In this document: one piece after another, positions 29,720-37,253 of the stretch
Position numbering within the stretch: the first letter of the stretch is position 1
How the letters are laid out: every line of letters starts with the position of its first letter
DNA from: Streptomyces sp. NBC_01237
Lineage (GTDB): Bacteria; Actinomycetota; Actinomycetes; Streptomycetales; Streptomycetaceae
Direction: 5' to 3'
Length of the DNA stretch: 64,000 bases
NCBI RefSeq assembly: GCF_035917275.1
Contig: NZ_CP108508.1
Span: 372,001-436,000 of the forward strand
Notes under the pieces: generated by a model
What the model was told of the DNA's origin: nothing
Databases searched by the model: none
Seen by the model: the letters and a program-made list of their open reading frames with translations, nothing else
Translations under genes and position numbers: made by a program

Positions 29720-30721
29720 TCAGTGCCGGCCGGCGGCGGACCGGTGGAGTACGGCGCGCGCACGGGCGAAGTAGGCGGGTTCGGGCGGAGCGGTGAGGAT
29801 GTCGGCGAGCGCGAAGAGGTCCAGCGTCCGGCTGAGCCGCTGCCAGTCCGCGGGCAGACGGCCGTTCCCGCCCCGGAAGCCGTCGACGAAGCCCGTGGCG
29901 AACGCGGGCGGGTACTCGTGGGCGAAGCGCAGCATGTTCCCGACGTCGAAGAGCGGGGAGCCGCTGAAGGCGAGCTCCCAGTCGAGCACGGCGGCCACCT
30001 CCCATTGTCCGGCGCGCCGTTGGACCAGAACGTTCTTCGGGTTGAAGTCACCGTGCACCAGGCTCCGTTCACCCTCCAGAGCGGCGAGTACCGACGGCCC
30101 CTGGCGGGCCAGGGCGCGCAGTACCGCCGAATCCGTCCCGCTCAGCGGCCCGTCCGCGGCCGCCGTGTCCAGACAGCGGTCGACGAAACCGGGCAGGTCG
30201 CCCAGCGGGGCCTCGCCGTCCGGGGCCGGTACCAGCGAGGAGTCGCCGAAGACGCCCGGGCGGGGCAGCCTGACCCGGCCGATCCGCGCCAGCACCACGC
30301 CGACGGCCCGGCCCAGGTCCCGCGCTTCGCCGCTCGCCGGGCCGTCCGCGAGCACCTGGCTGAGCGGGGTCCCGTCCACGAACCGGTAGAGCAGGGTGGG
30401 GCGGCCGGTGGCGTGGCCCTGCGGATCGGCCGCGACCACCGCGGTCACCGGGACGGCCCTGGCCGCCGCCCGGCCGAGGACGGCGATCTCCACCGCACAG
30501 GTGTTGCGTGGGACCCGGCTGCCGTGGGGCCGGTAGCGGCGCACCACGTAGCGCTCCGCGCCCGCCGCGTCGGGGTGCTGGGCGGTGAGCAGGACCATGT
30601 CGTTGGTGAACCCGCCGGGCAGCGGGTCCACCTCGTGCAGCAGGGCCCCGGGCAGGGCGTGCCGGGTCAGCCAGGCGTGCGTGGCCGGGTGCAGGAGTCC
30701 CACCGGATGGGGGCGCGTCAT
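29720..30721 (-). CDS. Aminoglycoside-phosphotransferase (APH) family kinase
   Basis: 333 residues. The kinase signature is complete: SLVHGDFNPKNVLV (catalytic loop HGDxxxxN) followed by VAAVLDWELAFSGSPLFDVGN (metal aspartate). The N-terminal lobe has GGFTNDMVLL and the lysine-containing RYVVRRYRPHG. The family includes antibiotic kinases, choline/homoserine kinases and sugar kinases. It ends 22 bases before the ROK-kinase stop side of the cluster and shares its direction. Roles could be phosphorylation of an intermediate or self-protection by modifying the product; the sequence does not decide. Confidence 0.85.
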   Translation of the reverse strand: MTRPHPVGLLHPATHAWLTRHALPGALLHEVDPLPGGFTNDMVLLTAQHPDAAGAERYVVRRYRPHGSRVPRNTCAVEIAVLGRAAARAVPVTAVVAADPQGHATGRPTLLYRFVDGTPLSQVLADGPASGEARDLGRAVGVVLARIGRVRLPRPGVFGDSSLVPAPDGEAPLGDLPGFVDRCLDTAAADGPLSGTDSAVLRALARQGPSVLAALEGERSLVHGDFNPKNVLVQRRAGQWEVAAVLDWELAFSGSPLFDVGNMLRFAHEYPPAFATGFVDGFRGGNGRLPADWQRLSRTLDLFALADILTAPPEPAYFARARAVLHRSAAGRH

Positions 30722-30752
30722 ACGAACCAGCCTGCCCGGCCCGGGGCCGCCC

Positions 30753-31697
30753 TCATGCGGCCGTTCCCCCCAATGGTCCAGCGCCGGGCAATGGGCGTGC
30801 GGCGGCGGCCGCCCCGGCCGCCAGCACCAGTCCGCCCGCCGGTCCGGCGAGCCGGCCGAGCCGCGCCGGGACCACGAAGTCCTCGGCCGCGTGCTCGGGC
30901 AGCCCGGGGTAGCCGGCCAGTGCCGAGGCCAGTTCGGCGCGGAGCAGCGGGAAGAGCCCGGGGAACTCCGAGACGCCGCCGCCGATCACGATCCGCTGGG
31001 GTGCGGTCGTGTAGACGATGTTGCGCAGCCCCGCGGCCAGGTAGGCCGCCTCCAGCCGCAGCGCCTCACCCAGTGCGTCCCCGGTCAGTTCCTCGGCCGG
31101 GGCCCCCCAGCGGGCGCCCATCGCCTCACCGCCCGCCAGCCCCTCCCAGCAGTCGCCGTGGAAGGGGCAGGAGCCGGGGAAGGTGTCGCCCGCGATCCGG
31201 GGCACCGTGAGGTGGCCCATCTCGGTGTGGACCAGGCCGCTGACCACCTTGCCGCCGATCACCGCACCGCCGCCGATCCCGGTGCCGACGGTGAGGTAGA
31301 CGTAGGTGTCCAGACCCCGCGCAGCGCCCCAGCGCCCCTCGCCGAGGGCCGCACCGTTGACGTCCGTGTCGATGCCCACCGGCACTCCGAGCGCGGCAGC
31401 GAACGGACCGGCGACGTCCACCCCGGACCAGCCGGGCTTGGGGGTGGCGGCGAGATGGCCGAACTTGGCATGTCCCGGGCGCAGTTCGAGGGGTCCGAAG
31501 GAGGCGATGCCGATCGCGTCCAGCGGTCCGGTCTCGGCGGCCGTCTCCCGGAAGAAGGCGATGGCCCGAGTCAGGGTGGGGCCCGGTCGGCCGGTCGGGA
31601 ACCGGGTCTCGGCCTCGATCCGGTCGGGGGCCGAGCCGACCAGACAGACGAACTTGGACCCGCCGGACTCGATGGAGCCGAGCCGCGGCGCGCTCAC
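30753..31697 (-). CDS. ROK-family sugar kinase (fructokinase-like)
   Basis: 314 residues, starting at a GTG that overlaps the dehydrogenase stop by 4 bases (GTGA). It has the phosphate motif LGSIESGGSKFVCLVG, the catalytic DTDVNGAALGE, TVGTGIGGGAVI, and the ROK zinc motif GLVHTEMGHL...CPFHGDCWEGLAGG. The CxFHGxCxEGLAxG form is typical of the zinc-dependent fructokinase branch. It would phosphorylate a hexose or amino-hexose at a primary hydroxyl. Together with the adjacent polyol-type dehydrogenase it may form a sugar module of the cluster; alternatively the two are an independent polyol-use pair. Confidence 0.9.
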   Translation of the reverse strand: MSAPRLGSIESGGSKFVCLVGSAPDRIEAETRFPTGRPGPTLTRAIAFFRETAAETGPLDAIGIASFGPLELRPGHAKFGHLAATPKPGWSGVDVAGPFAAALGVPVGIDTDVNGAALGEGRWGAARGLDTYVYLTVGTGIGGGAVIGGKVVSGLVHTEMGHLTVPRIAGDTFPGSCPFHGDCWEGLAGGEAMGARWGAPAEELTGDALGEALRLEAAYLAAGLRNIVYTTAPQRIVIGGGVSEFPGLFPLLRAELASALAGYPGLPEHAAEDFVVPARLGRLAGPAGGLVLAAGAAAAARPLPGAGPLGGTAA

Positions 31698-32821
31698 GCG
31701 TCCACCGGCCAGCCGTCGGCGCCGACCGGGCCGGAGTGCGAGCGGATGACGACCTTGAGCGCGCCGTAGCGCGCGGGGCGTTCGGTGCCGCCGCCTCCGT
31801 CGCCCCGGGTGAGGCCGCCGAGCGCGGTGAACGCCTCCGCGTACCGTTCGAGCGGGAACTCGTGTGTCACCAGCCGCTCCAGGACCCGTCCGTCGCCGTC
31901 GCCGGGCCGCTGGGGGTCGCTGAGTTCGGCGGCCAGGTCCACGGCGACGGGGAAGGTGTCGGCCCGGTAGTCCCCGGCGCCGATCAGCTGAATGCCCCGG
32001 TTGGTGAGCTGGAGCGGGCGCAGCGGCACGGTGTAGGTGTCGTCGAAGCCCATCACCACCACCCGGCCGCCGTCGTCGGTCAACCGCAGTGCCGCGTCCA
32101 GGCCGGTGCCCGTGGTGTCGAAGACGACGGAGGGACGCTCGCCGCCCGATGCCTTCACCACGGCTTCGGCCGGGTCCGTTCCGGCCACGTCCACCACGTG
32201 CGCGAACTGCTCGCCCGCCCGCTCCAGCCGGTAGCCGTCCGGTTCGGCGACGGTGACCCGGCGCGCGTGGCGGGAGGCGACCAGTGCGGTCAGCATCCCG
32301 ATCGGGCCCGCGCCGAGCACCACCACGGTGTCGTCGAAGGTGAGGGACGCGGCCTCGACGTTGTTCAGGACGCAGGCGAGCGGCTCGATCAGGACCGCGC
32401 TGCGGAAGGACAGCCCGGCGGGAACCCGTTCGACGAAACGTTCCGGCAGCGTCACGGTCTCCGCGTATGTGCCGTCCTTGTCGACGCCTACCTCGGTCCC
32501 GGCCTTGTGACGGCAGAAGTTGGTCGCTCCCCGGCGGCACGGGACGCACCAGCCGCAGAACAGCGTCGGGTTGACCACCACCCGGTCCCCTACCCCGACC
32601 GAGCGCACCTGGGGTCCGGTCTCCCGCACCACCCCCACCGACTCGTGTCCGAGCACGACGCCCGGCCGGGCCGGGAACTTCCCGAGCAGAATCTTGCGGT
32701 CCGTCCCGCAGACTCCCGTACCGACGACCTCCACCACGACGTCATCACCGTTCACGAGCTGTGCGTCGGGCCGGTCCTGAAGTTCGGCGGAGCCTGGACC
32801 CAGATAGACGAGAGCGCGCAC
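31694..32821 (-). CDS. Zinc-dependent medium-chain dehydrogenase (polyol/sugar type)
   Basis: 375 residues. The catalytic zinc region is VGTGVCGTDRKILLGKF...VLGHESVG; the structural zinc site is the cysteine set in LFCGWCVPCRRGATNFC; the NAD(P) motif is VVVLGAGPIGMLTA. It resembles sorbitol/threonine dehydrogenases and inosamine dehydrogenases of aminoglycoside pathways. It is the first gene in the leftward run that includes the ROK kinase and, further on, the aminotransferase and phosphatase. The substrate is inferred only as a sugar or cyclitol alcohol. Confidence 0.88.
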   Translation of the reverse strand: MRALVYLGPGSAELQDRPDAQLVNGDDVVVEVVGTGVCGTDRKILLGKFPARPGVVLGHESVGVVRETGPQVRSVGVGDRVVVNPTLFCGWCVPCRRGATNFCRHKAGTEVGVDKDGTYAETVTLPERFVERVPAGLSFRSAVLIEPLACVLNNVEAASLTFDDTVVVLGAGPIGMLTALVASRHARRVTVAEPDGYRLERAGEQFAHVVDVAGTDPAEAVVKASGGERPSVVFDTTGTGLDAALRLTDDGGRVVVMGFDDTYTVPLRPLQLTNRGIQLIGAGDYRADTFPVAVDLAAELSDPQRPGDGDGRVLERLVTHEFPLERYAEAFTALGGLTRGDGGGGTERPARYGALKVVIRSHSGPVGADGWPVDA

Positions 32822-33019
32822 GAGACCTCCCCATCGGTGTTGAAAGGCGACGCTAGCGCAGCCGAACGCGGCCGGACACGACGCCTCTGAGCCATTTCAG
32901 GGCTGCCGTGACGCCGGCCGCCCGACACCGTCGAAGCGGTGGAGCGCCCGAAGGAACGGCTCCTGTCGCAGACCCCGAAGCGCTGAGCCGGCGACAGCAG
33001 CCGCTGATCGCGCCATCCG

Positions 33020-34246
33020 CTAATGGGCAGTGCCGGCCCACAGGTCGGTGCTGTGGGCATCGACGAGCGCGCTGATGCGGGTGAGTGCGTCGCCGGCCGG
33101 CCGCGGGTCGAGTCGGAGTCCGCCACGCAGGCGCAGGGCGACATGATCCTCGGCTGCCTCCTTGGCGCCGATGACGGCCTGGTAGGGAACCAGTCGGGCC
33201 TCGCGGATACGGGCGCCCAGGGTGCCGCGCTCCGGTCCTGCGATCTCGGCACGCAGCCCGAGTCCGGCACATCGCCGCGCGAGGGCCGCGGCGTGGGGGA
33301 GTTCGGCGTCGGAGATCGGCAGGATCACCAGCTGAGTGGGGGCGAGCCAGGCAGGGAAGGCGCCGCCGTGCTGTTCGATGAGATGGGCGACGGCTCGCTC
33401 CACGCTGCCGATGATGCTGCGGTGGATCATGACCGGGCGGTGTCTGGCGCCGTCCGCGCCGATGTAGTGCAGGCCGAACTGCTCGGGCTGGTGAAAATCC
33501 ACCTGGACGGTGGACAGGGTGGACTCCCGGCCGGCGCCGTCGGTGACCTGGACGTCGATCTTGGGGCCGTAGAACGCGGCCTCTCCCTCGGCCGCCTCGT
33601 AGGGCAGGCCGGAGCGGTCGAGGACGTCGGTGAGCAGGGCGGTGGACTGTTGCCACTTCTCGGGGGCGGCGACGTACTTGCCGCCGGGGCCGGGGAGGGA
33701 GAGCCGATAGCGGGTCGGGGTGATGCCGAGCGCCTCGTAGGCCCGGCGGATCATCTCCAGTGCGCCCTGCGCCTCCTCGGCGACCTGCTCCAGGGTGCAG
33801 AAGATGTGCGCGTCGTTGAGCTGGATGGCCCGCACCCGGGTCAGCCCGCCGAGTACGCCGGAGAGTTCGGAGCGGTACATGCCTCCCAGCTCGGCCATGC
33901 GCAGGGGCAGTTCCCGGTAGCTGTGGGGGCGGGAGCGATAGATCACCGCGTGGTGAGGGCACAGGCTGGGCCGCAGGAGGACCTGCTCACCGCCGAGGTC
34001 CATCGGGGGGAACATGTCGTCGCTGTAGTGCGCCCAGTGCCCGGAGATCTCGTACAGCTCCCGCTTTCCGAGGACCGGTGAGTACACGTGGCGGTAGCCG
34101 GCCCGCCGCTCGGCGGCGCGGATGTACTCCTCCAGGGTGTGCCGTACGGTCGCTCCGTCGGGCAGCCAGTACGGAAGGCCCGCACCGATCAGCGGGTCGG
34201 TGTCGAACAGGTCCAGTTCACGGCCGAGCTTGCGGTGGTCATGCAT
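33020..34246 (-). CDS. thrS2: Short threonyl-tRNA synthetase lacking TGS and editing domains
   Basis: 408 residues against about 640 for normal ThrRS. The start is ATG 34246 with GAGGAG upstream. The class II core is complete: zinc cysteine in RPSLCPHH, motif 2 MYRSELSGVLGGLTRVRAIQLNDAHIFC with the zinc histidine, and motif 3 VMIHRSIIGSVER with the third ligand. A C-terminal anticodon-binding domain follows (VILPISDAELPHAAALARR). The TGS and editing domains are missing, so Ser-tRNA(Thr) correction must come from elsewhere. It is probably an accessory copy, controlled by the leader at 34285-34382. Its position beside a candidate biosynthetic cluster raises the possibility of self-resistance. 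The gene symbol is descriptive. Confidence 0.93.
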   Translation of the reverse strand: MHDHRKLGRELDLFDTDPLIGAGLPYWLPDGATVRHTLEEYIRAAERRAGYRHVYSPVLGKRELYEISGHWAHYSDDMFPPMDLGGEQVLLRPSLCPHHAVIYRSRPHSYRELPLRMAELGGMYRSELSGVLGGLTRVRAIQLNDAHIFCTLEQVAEEAQGALEMIRRAYEALGITPTRYRLSLPGPGGKYVAAPEKWQQSTALLTDVLDRSGLPYEAAEGEAAFYGPKIDVQVTDGAGRESTLSTVQVDFHQPEQFGLHYIGADGARHRPVMIHRSIIGSVERAVAHLIEQHGGAFPAWLAPTQLVILPISDAELPHAAALARRCAGLGLRAEIAGPERGTLGARIREARLVPYQAVIGAKEAAEDHVALRLRGGLRLDPRPAGDALTRISALVDAHSTDLWAGTAH

Positions 34247-34284
34247 GGCGGTCTCCTCGCGGACATCGGGCGAGTGACCGCAAG

Positions 34285-34318
34285 GCGAAGCCCCGGGGCA
34301 CTCGCCCCGGGGCTTCGC
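34285..34318 (-). terminator. Leader terminator/attenuator hairpin of the ThrRS gene
   Basis: Perfect 15-bp stem GCGAAGCCCCGGGGC / GCCCCGGGGCTTCGC with a 4-base loop, between the leader peptide and the ThrRS ribosome site. A mutually exclusive pairing exists: GGGCGAGTG (34307-34299, minus strand) with CACTCGCCC (34276-34268). An upstream segment in the last leader codons (GTCCCGG, around 34346-34340) can pair with the CCGGGGC of the first arm and could act as antiterminator when a ribosome stalls. Confidence 0.8.
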
Positions 34319-34331
34319 ACTAAGACATCTG

Positions 34332-34382
34332 TCAGCGCGCCGGGACACTCTCCGGCGTCGTCGTCATAGCAGCGCGCTTCAT
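34332..34382 (-). CDS. ThrRS leader peptide with three consecutive threonine codons
   Basis: A 16-codon frame reads MKRAAMTTTPESVPAR, with three ACG codons in a row and a stop 14 bases before the 15-bp hairpin. Low charged tRNA(Thr) would stall the ribosome at these codons, the layout of ribosome-mediated attenuation. There is no good ribosome site, but TAACGT, a good -10 box, lies 7 bases before the ATG, so the peptide may be translated leaderless from an A start. A second in-frame ATG directly before the threonines is an alternative. Confidence 0.75.
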   Translation of the reverse strand: MKRAAMTTTPESVPAR

Positions 34383-34572
34383 GCCGCAGACGTTAGCAGG
34401 CCGTGGCGATGGCCACACGGTCATTCCTCATCGGGGGCACCCGGATCGCGCAGCGGTCGCAGCCGGCCGGATCTCAGCCGGTGCGGACGGTCAACGGTCG
34501 CCGTACGGCCACGCGGTCATGCGGCGTACAGGGCGGCACCCGCTGACACCCGGACGGTGCGGAGGCACCCGG

Positions 34573-34740
34573 CTATTGCTCGCGCGGCCGGTAGTGCGGT
34601 GTGCCCGAACCGAGCGGAAGGCTCGCGGGGAACAACCGCGACAGATCCCGGTGTATGCGCTCGGCGTCGGTGCGCACCTCGGTGGGGACGTCGCCGCGTT
34701 CGGTGACGAGTCGGGTGTAGATCGGGGTTTCCTGGAACAC
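34573..34740 (-). CDS. Small conserved-looking hypothetical protein
   Basis: A 55-residue frame starting at GTG 34740 with AGGAAAG about 12 bases upstream. It begins VFQETPIYTRLVTERGDVP and continues with an amphipathic helix VRTDAERIHRDLSRLF, and looks like a real small protein rather than a shadow. I do not recognise a named family. It precedes the ThrRS leader in the same direction but is about 190 bases away, with the ThrRS promoter between them. Confidence 0.5.
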   Translation of the reverse strand: MFQETPIYTRLVTERGDVPTEVRTDAERIHRDLSRLFPASLPLGSGTPHYRPREQ

Positions 34741-35233
34741 GAGTGCTGTCTGCTTTCCTGTGCGGGCTTGCCGCCTCGGCGGCGTAGGTCGTCGCCGCAG
34801 AGTACGGCGCCCCGCTGACATGCCGGAAAGCCGGCGGGCCCGGGCGGCAGCGGGACCGGGCACGCCGAGCGAGATCCTGGCCGCCGACGGCCTTGACCGG
34901 GGGCTTCCCGACCGGGAGAACCGATGGTGAAGGACGACGTGCCGGAGGCGGCACCATCGGCGCCGGGACTTTCGGTCTCCTGAACCCGAAGCCGCAGCCG
35001 TACGCGCCGGATTCCGGGATTCCGCCCGCCCGCGCATGCCGGGGGCGGCACGATGGGGGCTCCATGGAGTGCGGCTCCTTCAGGAGCGTCTCCGATCGGG
35101 CGATGAGGTCGAAGGCGGGCCGGCAGGTACGGTCGCGGTGCGACGATGGCCCCTCCCGCGAGCCCCAGCGCTCTGATGGAAGCCGCAATGCACAGGGGCA
35201 CGAGCAACGAGTCGGTCAGAGGGGAACGCGACG
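34741..35233. other. Intergenic region between divergent genes
   Basis: I see no supported gene here. Long antisense frames are arginine- and proline-rich without ribosome sites. GAGGGG just before 35234 is the ribosome site of the next gene. The promoters of both flanking genes should lie here. Confidence 0.4.
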
Positions 35234-37003
35234 ATGAGTATCGCGCCGACAGGCGACCACGATCCGCCGGACGGGCTGACCGCGGCCGAGGCCGGGATGT
35301 GGCACGCGTTCCGCAACGGCAGTGTCCACGACCTTCGTACGGGCGACAGCGAGGTCGACGATCCGCACGGCAGACATCCCTGGGGACCCGAGCGCAGCGT
35401 GCGCGCCCGGATCGTGGCCCGGCTGCTGCTCGACGGCCCACCGGCCCTGCCCGGTCGGCTCTCGTCCTTCAGACTTCGCGGTGTGAAGGTCACCGGCGTA
35501 CTCGATGTCGCGGGGGGCACGGTCGTCCCGTACGTCGGACTGGAGCAGTGCCGCTTCGAGAGGGAGATGCTGCTTACCGAGGCGCGCTTCACGACGGTAC
35601 GGCTCGTCGACTGTTCGGTGCCGCGTCTGGAGGCTGCCCGAGTGCATACGAGGGGCGACCTTCATCTGCCGCGCTGTCACTTCTCCGGGGGCGTCCGCCT
35701 CACCGGCGCGCGCATAGGCGCGGACCTGCTGCTCAACCAGGCCGTCGTGTCCCGCGACCGGCACGGCCACTCGATCATGGCGGACGGGATCTCCGTCGGG
35801 CAGGATCTCCGGGCCGAGATGATGGAGAGCCACGGTGAGCTGAGCCTGCGCGGCGCGACGGTGGGCTTCTCGCTCTCGCTGCGCGGCAGTCGGCTGAGAA
35901 ACGCTCAGGAGCTCCGCGCTCTGAACGCGCCACGGATGACCGTCGGTCACACGCTCTCCCTGACGTCGGCGCCAGGTAATCCCTGTGCGAGCGTCTCCAC
36001 TCCCCCGCGTGCGCAGGGTCGGCCGTCTCCGGACTCGGCCGGTGCCTCAGCCTTCTCCGCCCTCCCGCGCGAGCAACGCTTCGAGTGCGTGGGAGGTGTC
36101 CGGCTCGACGACGGGCGCTTCGGCGACGCGATCGACTTCGCATCGGCGCGCTTCAGGCTGCTCGGGCGCGAGGACGAGATCTCGCTGCGCCGTGTCCAGA
36201 CCCCGGAACTGCGCTTCCTCGGGGAGCGGCCGGAAGAAGGACGGGTCGTTCTGTCCGGCGCGAGGGTCGACAAACTGGTCGACAGAGCGACGAGCTGGCC
36301 CGGCCGCGGCCGGATATCCATCGACGGATTCGTCTACAGCACTCTGTCCTGGGTCGGCCCGTTCCCGCTTGATCAGCGCTTGGCCTGGTTGGCCGAAGCC
36401 ACTGACGAGTACAGCTCCCAACCGTACGAACAGCTCGCCGCCGCATTCCACCGTGCCGGCGACGACCACGCTGCCACTCGGGTCCTCCGTGCTCAACAAC
36501 GGCGGCTGCGGGCCGACCTGCGATGGCCGGGGCGGGCGTGGCACGCCGTGCGGAATGCTCCAGGTACCTCTGTGGCGCTGTGGGCCGCCATCGTGATCGC
36601 GCTGCTGGTGGTGGCCTGGCTCAGCACGAGAGCGGTCCTGCCGGACATCGGCAACAGTGCCGAACTGGGTCCTTCCGACGCACCTCCCGTCGTCGTGGCC
36701 ATCGTCAGCGTCATCACAGCCTCCGGAGTGCTCATCGGAGGCATTCTCAACGGACTCGCCAAGTTCGTCAGAGCCCGAGGGCAGAACGCCTCCGACATCG
36801 TCCAGGCTCGTGGACAGGCCGACGCCGACCTCATGCGCGCCCAGGCCGAGATGCGAAGGGCAGAGGCCGACATGCTCCGCGCCCGCGCGGGCCTGCCCCC
36901 GGCGGAGGCACTCTCACCCGACCCGGGCATCGCCCCGGAGACCGGCCGCCCCGCCCCTCCTGCCCTCGGCGAAAACGAAGACGGAGCCCCGTCGCCGCCG
37001 TGA
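35234..37003 (+). CDS. Beta-helix-like membrane protein with C-terminal coiled coil
   Basis: 589 residues; ATG with GAGGGGAA upstream. Residues about 70-360 are built of short repeated strand units (FRLRGVKVTGVLDVAG, LRLRGATVGFSLSLRGSRL, VRLTGARIGADLLLN), a pentapeptide-like right-handed beta-helix that lacks perfect periodicity. Two hydrophobic segments follow (about 455-480 and 497-520), then a charged helix with Ala-Asp-Xaa-Met-Arg-Ala repeats, probably a coiled coil, and a Pro-rich tail. No signal peptide is seen, so the helix domain should be cytoplasmic. Similar Streptomyces proteins are often labelled membrane-associated oxidoreductase without evidence; I see no cofactor motif. Confidence 0.75.
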   Translation: MSIAPTGDHDPPDGLTAAEAGMWHAFRNGSVHDLRTGDSEVDDPHGRHPWGPERSVRARIVARLLLDGPPALPGRLSSFRLRGVKVTGVLDVAGGTVVPYVGLEQCRFEREMLLTEARFTTVRLVDCSVPRLEAARVHTRGDLHLPRCHFSGGVRLTGARIGADLLLNQAVVSRDRHGHSIMADGISVGQDLRAEMMESHGELSLRGATVGFSLSLRGSRLRNAQELRALNAPRMTVGHTLSLTSAPGNPCASVSTPPRAQGRPSPDSAGASAFSALPREQRFECVGGVRLDDGRFGDAIDFASARFRLLGREDEISLRRVQTPELRFLGERPEEGRVVLSGARVDKLVDRATSWPGRGRISIDGFVYSTLSWVGPFPLDQRLAWLAEATDEYSSQPYEQLAAAFHRAGDDHAATRVLRAQQRRLRADLRWPGRAWHAVRNAPGTSVALWAAIVIALLVVAWLSTRAVLPDIGNSAELGPSDAPPVVVAIVSVITASGVLIGGILNGLAKFVRARGQNASDIVQARGQADADLMRAQAEMRRAEADMLRARAGLPPAEALSPDPGIAPETGRPAPPALGENEDGAPSPP

Positions 37004-37253
37004 CCGCCATCGCGGAGATGAGGGAAGCGCCACTCGCCGGTGAACCGGTCCTCCCCGAGGGTTCTTGGGAGGGGTTGTCCCGGAGCCGTCGGTCTTGACA
37101 GGAGTACGTCCATACCGCGGGCTCATCCCGGATGGCCGCCGCCCTTCCTCACCGCACGGCCGGAGCCGCGCCGAACATTGTCCGGCGGGGCAACGGCTCT
37201 CGCGCGGCGGGCCTGCCTAGCGTACGGGAATACACCAGCTGCCAGGAGGTCCC

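Noticed and set aside
29420..31210. 596-codon plus-strand frame across the APH and ROK kinase genes
   Set aside because: Shadow of two well-supported minus-strand kinases; no recognisable protein features.
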